From JAYQUR01 sp038133505 (GTDB lineage Bacteria > Pseudomonadota > Alphaproteobacteria > MPNO01 > UBA830), in contig JAYPTI010000168.1 of NCBI GenBank assembly GCA_038133505.1, positions 1-6,294 of the forward strand: 6,294 nucleotides of DNA, read 5' to 3'. Made by a program: the position numbers and the translations under genes. Shown in pieces: positions 1 through 6,294 of this stretch. Under the pieces are notes generated by a model that worked only from the letters and a program-made list of their open reading frames with translations, was not told the DNA's origin and did not search any database. Positions within the stretch are counted from its first letter, which is position 1. Every line of letters begins with the position of its first letter.

Positions 1-52
1 TGGTGCCAACGTTGCAATGCGGCTTCGTACGTTCGAACTTTTCCTTCGCCAT
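1..52 (-). CDS. tuf: Elongation factor Tu, N-terminal fragment (cut by window edge)
   Basis: EF-Tu is the GTPase that carries aminoacyl-tRNA to the ribosomal A site. Only the first 17 codons are inside the window: the start codon ATG is at 52-50 and the peptide reads MAKEKFERTKPHCNVGT. This is the conserved EF-Tu N-terminus just before the P-loop, which would lie beyond the edge. The common family form here is NIGT; this copy has NVGT, a conservative change. A Shine-Dalgarno GAGGA sits 8 nt upstream. The gene starts 49 nt after the fusA stop with no terminator between them, so it is very probably the last listed gene of the str operon. Identity is secure despite the short length because sequence, position after fusA and ribosome binding site all agree. 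Whether this is the only tuf copy in the genome cannot be judged. Confidence 0.95.
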   Translation of the reverse strand, partial: MAKEKFERTKPHCNVGT

Positions 53-60
53 GCTTCTAT

Positions 61-65
61 TCCTC
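61..65 (-). promoter_or_regulatory. Shine-Dalgarno site of tuf
   Basis: GAGGA on the minus strand, 8 nt before the tuf ATG at 52-50. It lies in the 49-nt fusA-tuf gap, which has no hairpin followed by a T-run, so tuf is expected to be translated from the shared str transcript. Confidence 0.8.
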
Positions 66-101
66 GAAGTCGGTTAGTCGTTTGTTTTCCGTGATCAGCG
101 A

Positions 102-2177
<2,076 letters not shown>

Positions 2178-2186
2178 GATCTGAAT

Positions 2187-2190
2187 TCCT
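2187..2190 (-). promoter_or_regulatory. Shine-Dalgarno site of fusA
   Basis: AGGA on the minus strand, 9 nt before the fusA ATG (2177-2175), inside the 29-nt rpsG-fusA gap. It supports the start chosen for EF-G, whose MARKNPIEKYRNIGIMAHID beginning also matches the family. Confidence 0.75.
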
Positions 2191-2206
2191 GAAAGCTACG
2201 CGCCGG

Positions 2207-2677
2207 TTACCAGCGATAGTGCGAGAACGCCTTGTTGGCGTCCGCCATGCGATGAGTATCCTCCCGCTTCTTGACGGCTGCGCCACGGTTCTCCGCCGCG
2301 TCCTGCAGTTCGCTGCAAAGCCGGTCCGCCATCGAGTTCTCGTGACGGCTGCGCGCCGCATCGATGATCCAGCGGATGGCGAGCGCCTGGCGGCGGTCGG
2401 GCCGGACTTCGACCGGAACCTGATAGGTCGCACCGCCGACGCGACGCGACCGCACCTCGACGGTGGGTTTCACGTTGTCGAGCGCGTCATGGAAGACCTT
2501 GATCGGATCGTTGCCCGAGCGGCGCGAAATCGTGTCCAGCGCGCCGTAGACGATGCGCTCGGCCGTCGACTTCTTGCCATCGTACATGATGTTGTTGATG
2601 AACTTGGTCAGGACCACGTCGCCGAATTTGGCGTCGGGCAGGACTTCCCGCTTTTCCGCGGCGCGTCTGCGAGGCAT
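2207..2677 (-). CDS. rpsG: 30S ribosomal protein S7
   Basis: S7 is a primary 16S rRNA-binding protein that nucleates assembly of the 30S head and lies near the E site and the mRNA exit channel. The 156-aa product has the usual bacterial length. It starts MPRRRAAEKREVLPD, has the conserved FINNIMYDGKKSTAE segment at about 26-40, the GGATYQVPVEV beta-hairpin region at about 81-91, RPDRRQALAIRWI at about 92-104, and the C-terminal AVKKREDTHRMADANKAF ending in HYRW. ATG at 2677-2675 follows a GGGAG at 9-nt spacing; the stop is TAA at 2209-2207. It begins only 14 nt after the rpsL stop, so both are surely on one transcript and translation may be coupled. In E. coli S7 represses its own operon by binding mRNA in the rpsL-rpsG gap; that gap is too short here for the same element. 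Confidence 0.99.
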   Translation of the reverse strand: MPRRRAAEKREVLPDAKFGDVVLTKFINNIMYDGKKSTAERIVYGALDTISRRSGNDPIKVFHDALDNVKPTVEVRSRRVGGATYQVPVEVRPDRRQALAIRWIIDAARSRHENSMADRLCSELQDAAENRGAAVKKREDTHRMADANKAFSHYRW

Positions 2678-2686
2678 CTCTCCGCT

Positions 2687-2691
2687 CTCCC
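2687..2691 (-). promoter_or_regulatory. Shine-Dalgarno site of rpsG, directly after the rpsL stop
   Basis: GGGAG on the minus strand begins at the first base after the rpsL TAA and lies 9 nt before the rpsG ATG. Ribosomes finishing rpsL would cover this site, an arrangement that favours translational coupling and near-equal output of S12 and S7. The 14-nt gap is purine-rich (GGGAGAGCGGAGAG). Confidence 0.8.
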
Positions 2692-3063
2692 TTACTTCGG
2701 CCGTTTGGCGCCGTACTTGGACCGGCGCTGACGGCGGTCGCCGACACCCTGGGTGTCGAGCGTGCCGCGGATGATGTGATAGCGGACGCCGGGAAGGTCC
2801 TTCACGCGGCCGCCGCGGATCATCACCACGGAATGCTCCTGAAGGTTATGGCCTTCGCCCGGGATGTAGCTGGTCACCTCGAAACCGTTCGTGAGCCGGA
2901 CGCGGGCAACCTTTCGCAGGGCCGAGTTCGGCTTTTTCGGGGTGGTCGTATACACGCGGGTGCACACGCCGCGCTTCTGCGGGCACGCTTCCATCGCGGG
3001 TACCTTGTTGCGCGCAACCTTCGGCTTGCGCGGCTTCCGAATCAATTGGTTAATCGTCGGCAC
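2692..3063 (-). CDS. rpsL: 30S ribosomal protein S12, GTG start
   Basis: S12 sits at the 30S decoding centre, controls codon-anticodon proofreading and is the classical streptomycin-resistance target. The 123-aa product reads (V/M)PTINQLIRKPRK at the N-terminus and ends RRSKYGAKRPK, both conserved. The TTPKKPNSALRKVARV loop (39-55) and GGRVKDLPGVRYH loop (84-96) are intact. Lys43 and Lys88, where streptomycin-resistance changes usually occur, are both wild type. Asp89 is the residue that RimO methylthiolates in other bacteria. No ATG is available at the family start: the codon before PTINQ is GTG at 3063-3061, with GAGGA 9 nt upstream. An in-frame GTG at 3117 would add 18 residues unlike S12 and has no visible ribosome binding site, so it was rejected. 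This is the first gene of the str operon, behind the promoter at 3232-3260; the stop is TAA at 2694-2692. Confidence 0.98.
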   Translation of the reverse strand: MPTINQLIRKPRKPKVARNKVPAMEACPQKRGVCTRVYTTTPKKPNSALRKVARVRLTNGFEVTSYIPGEGHNLQEHSVVMIRGGRVKDLPGVRYHIIRGTLDTQGVGDRRQRRSKYGAKRPK

Positions 3064-3160
3064 GCCGTCCGTTCCTCGATCCTGCGCGTGGGCGTCTAAA
3101 CCGGATACCGATCGCACGCAAAGAGAGCCGCGCTACCGGGCGTGCCGGTTTACGACCCAC
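3050..3160 (-). CDS. Possible small basic upstream ORF in the rpsL leader (speculative)
   Basis: A 36-codon frame opens at GTG 3160-3158 and stops at TAA 3052-3050, overlapping the first 14 nt of rpsL in another frame. The predicted peptide is very basic, with about a third arginine (begins VGRKPARPVARLSLR, ends NGRRADD), and resembles no family I know. A GGAAG lies 9 nt before the GTG, a plausible ribosome binding site. If translated, its termination just past the rpsL start could couple or limit rpsL initiation. Against it, open frames and Arg codons arise easily in GC-rich DNA, and the start is GTG. It may equally be untranslated leader. Confidence 0.15.
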   Translation of the reverse strand: MGRKPARPVARLSLRAIGIRFRRPRAGSRNGRRADD

Positions 3161-3225
3161 GCTGATTGTCTTCCAATGTATCCCCGTCCGGATCGCCGCT
3201 ATCTCGGTGCAGCTATCCTTGAGAG
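3064..3225 (-). promoter_or_regulatory. 5' leader of the str operon mRNA
   Basis: From the predicted transcription start, about 6-8 nt after the -10 box (around 3225), to the rpsL start is roughly 160 nt. The leader contains a short perfect hairpin ACCGG-CACGC-CCGGT (3149-3135), a weak ATTG/CAAT dyad near 3177-3165, a self-complementary CGATCG near 3115-3110, and separated GCGTG and CACGC arms that could pair around 3119-3086. None visibly covers the rpsL ribosome binding site. I recognise no known riboswitch or ribosomal-protein leader motif. The length is enough for autogenous or attenuation control, but that is inference only. Confidence 0.5.
3073..3077 (-). promoter_or_regulatory. Shine-Dalgarno site that fixes the GTG start of rpsL
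   Basis: GAGGA on the minus strand, 9 nt before GTG at 3063-3061. It is the best anti-Shine-Dalgarno match in the neighbourhood and agrees with the conserved S12 N-terminus, so it settles the start codon against the more distant in-frame GTG at 3117. Confidence 0.85.
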
Positions 3226-3231
3226 GCGCGA

Positions 3232-3260
3232 AATATAGTGACGGGCTCTTACCCCGTCAA
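3232..3260 (-). promoter_or_regulatory. Sigma-70-type promoter of the str operon
   Basis: The minus strand carries TTGACG (-35, 3260-3255) and TATATT (-10, 3237-3232) separated by exactly 17 bp. Both boxes differ from the sigma-70 consensus by one base, which makes this the strongest promoter match between rpoC and rpsL. Transcription should start near 3225 and run through rpsL, rpsG, fusA and tuf. Strong promoters suit these highly expressed translation genes. Readthrough from the upstream rif operon may add to expression because the rpoC terminator looks weak. Confidence 0.85.
3239..3259 (-). repeat. Perfect inverted repeat inside the promoter (operator candidate)
   Basis: TGACGGG (3259-3253), a 7-nt spacer, then CCCGTCA (3245-3239) form a perfect 7-bp dyad. 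It starts within the -35 box and ends one base before the -10 box. A second shorter dyad, CCCGT-TG-ACGGG (3264-3253), shares the left arm. A protein bound here would block RNA polymerase, so it has the geometry of a repressor site, but I cannot name a regulator. The arms overlap the -35 itself, so part of the symmetry could be coincidental. The dyad lies upstream of the start site and is not transcribed from this promoter. Confidence 0.55.
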
Positions 3261-3264
3261 CGGG

Positions 3265-3300
3265 TTTTTCACCGGAATCCGGACCGAAATTCGCACCGAA
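3265..3300 (-). repeat. Three adjacent 12-bp repeats just upstream of the -35 box
   Basis: On the minus strand TTCGGTGCGAAT (3300-3289), TTCGGTCCGGAT (3288-3277) and TCCGGTGAAAAA (3276-3265) lie head to tail. The first two match at 10 of 12 positions; the third keeps mainly the TYCGGT core. The array covers roughly -40 to -75 relative to the predicted start, where UP elements or activator sites lie. A GANTC sequence (GATTC, 3279-3275) crosses the boundary of the second and third units. Function is unknown. Confidence 0.45.
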
Positions 3301-3315
3301 TAGATCGGCGGCCCG

Positions 3316-3331
3316 GCGGCGTTGTCGCCGC
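3316..3331 (-). other. GC-rich hairpin after rpoC
   Basis: GCGGCG-ACAA-CGCCGC forms a perfect 6-bp stem with a 4-nt loop, starting 46 nt after the rpoC stop. No T-run follows, so by itself it is not an intrinsic terminator. It could protect the rpoC mRNA 3' end or act together with the hairpin just upstream. Confidence 0.4.
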
Positions 3332-3337
3332 GACGGC

Positions 3338-3355
3338 AAAACGGGGCATTCCCGT
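3338..3355 (-). terminator. Weak intrinsic terminator candidate of rpoC
   Basis: On the minus strand ACGGG-AATGC-CCCGT is followed by TTT, giving a 5-bp stem and a run of four T including the last stem base. It lies about 22 nt after the rpoC stop codon (3379-3377). The stem is short and the T-run poor, so termination would be partial at best and some rif-operon transcription may continue into rpsL. A Rho-dependent end is possible but cannot be seen. Confidence 0.35.
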
Positions 3356-3376
3356 CCGCCGCCGCGGAGAATTCGT

Positions 3377-6294
<2,918 letters not shown>

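Noticed and set aside
53..101. TGATC-GC-TGATCA repeat around the fusA stop as a terminator
   Set aside because: The repeat is short, AT-rich and not followed by a T-run; the tuf Shine-Dalgarno follows at once, so co-transcription is the simpler reading.
2692..3117. Longer 141-aa version of S12 starting at GTG 3117
   Set aside because: The 18 extra residues do not resemble S12, no Shine-Dalgarno precedes that GTG, and the 123-aa form from 3063 has both the family length and a good ribosome binding site.
3145..3180. A second promoter in the rpsL leader based on TTGGAA near 3176
   Set aside because: The sequence 17 bp downstream (GTAAAC) is a poor -10 box, far weaker than the TTGACG/TATATT pair upstream.

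Overview
This window is a stretch of core informational genes from a GC-rich bacterium, all read on the minus strand. In transcription order (high to low coordinates) they are the 3' two-thirds of rpoC (RNA polymerase beta'), then rpsL (ribosomal protein S12), rpsG (S7), fusA (elongation factor G) and the first 17 codons of tuf (EF-Tu). The proteins look alphaproteobacterial: S12 is 123 aa, S7 is 156 aa, EF-G is 691 aa, EF-Tu begins MAKEKFERTKPHCN, and beta' carries the large trigger-loop insertion seen in proteobacteria. A strong sigma-70-type promoter of the alphaproteobacterial kind (TTGACG-N17-TATATT) fits this. I cannot assign an order or genus from the sequence alone.

Layout: rpoC enters from the right edge, already at the RNAP active-site region, and ends at 3377. 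A 313-bp gene-free interval (3064-3376) follows. It holds two short hairpins after rpoC, a tandem 12-bp repeat, the str-operon promoter with a perfect 7-bp inverted repeat in its spacer, and a leader of about 160 nt. Then rpsL (GTG start), rpsG (14-nt gap), fusA (29-nt gap) and tuf (49-nt gap) follow closely, each with a Shine-Dalgarno sequence. I see no terminator between them, so they should form one str operon (rpsL-rpsG-fusA-tuf).

Functionally, beta' makes RNA, S12 and S7 are 30S proteins of the decoding centre and the head, EF-G drives translocation and EF-Tu delivers aminoacyl-tRNA. The order rpoC-rpsL-rpsG-fusA-tuf is the widespread arrangement in which the rif and str clusters are adjacent; E. 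coli has separated them.

I found no mobile element, CRISPR array, tRNA, rRNA or unknown gene cluster, and no evidence of a new biological system. What deserves a second look is regulatory and lies in the rpoC-rpsL interval: the dyad inside the promoter, the recurring ACGGG/CCCGT pentamers, the tandem repeat with a GANTC site, the long leader with a possible small basic upstream ORF, the GTG start of rpsL, and a rpsL-rpsG gap too short to hold the E. coli-type S7 control site.
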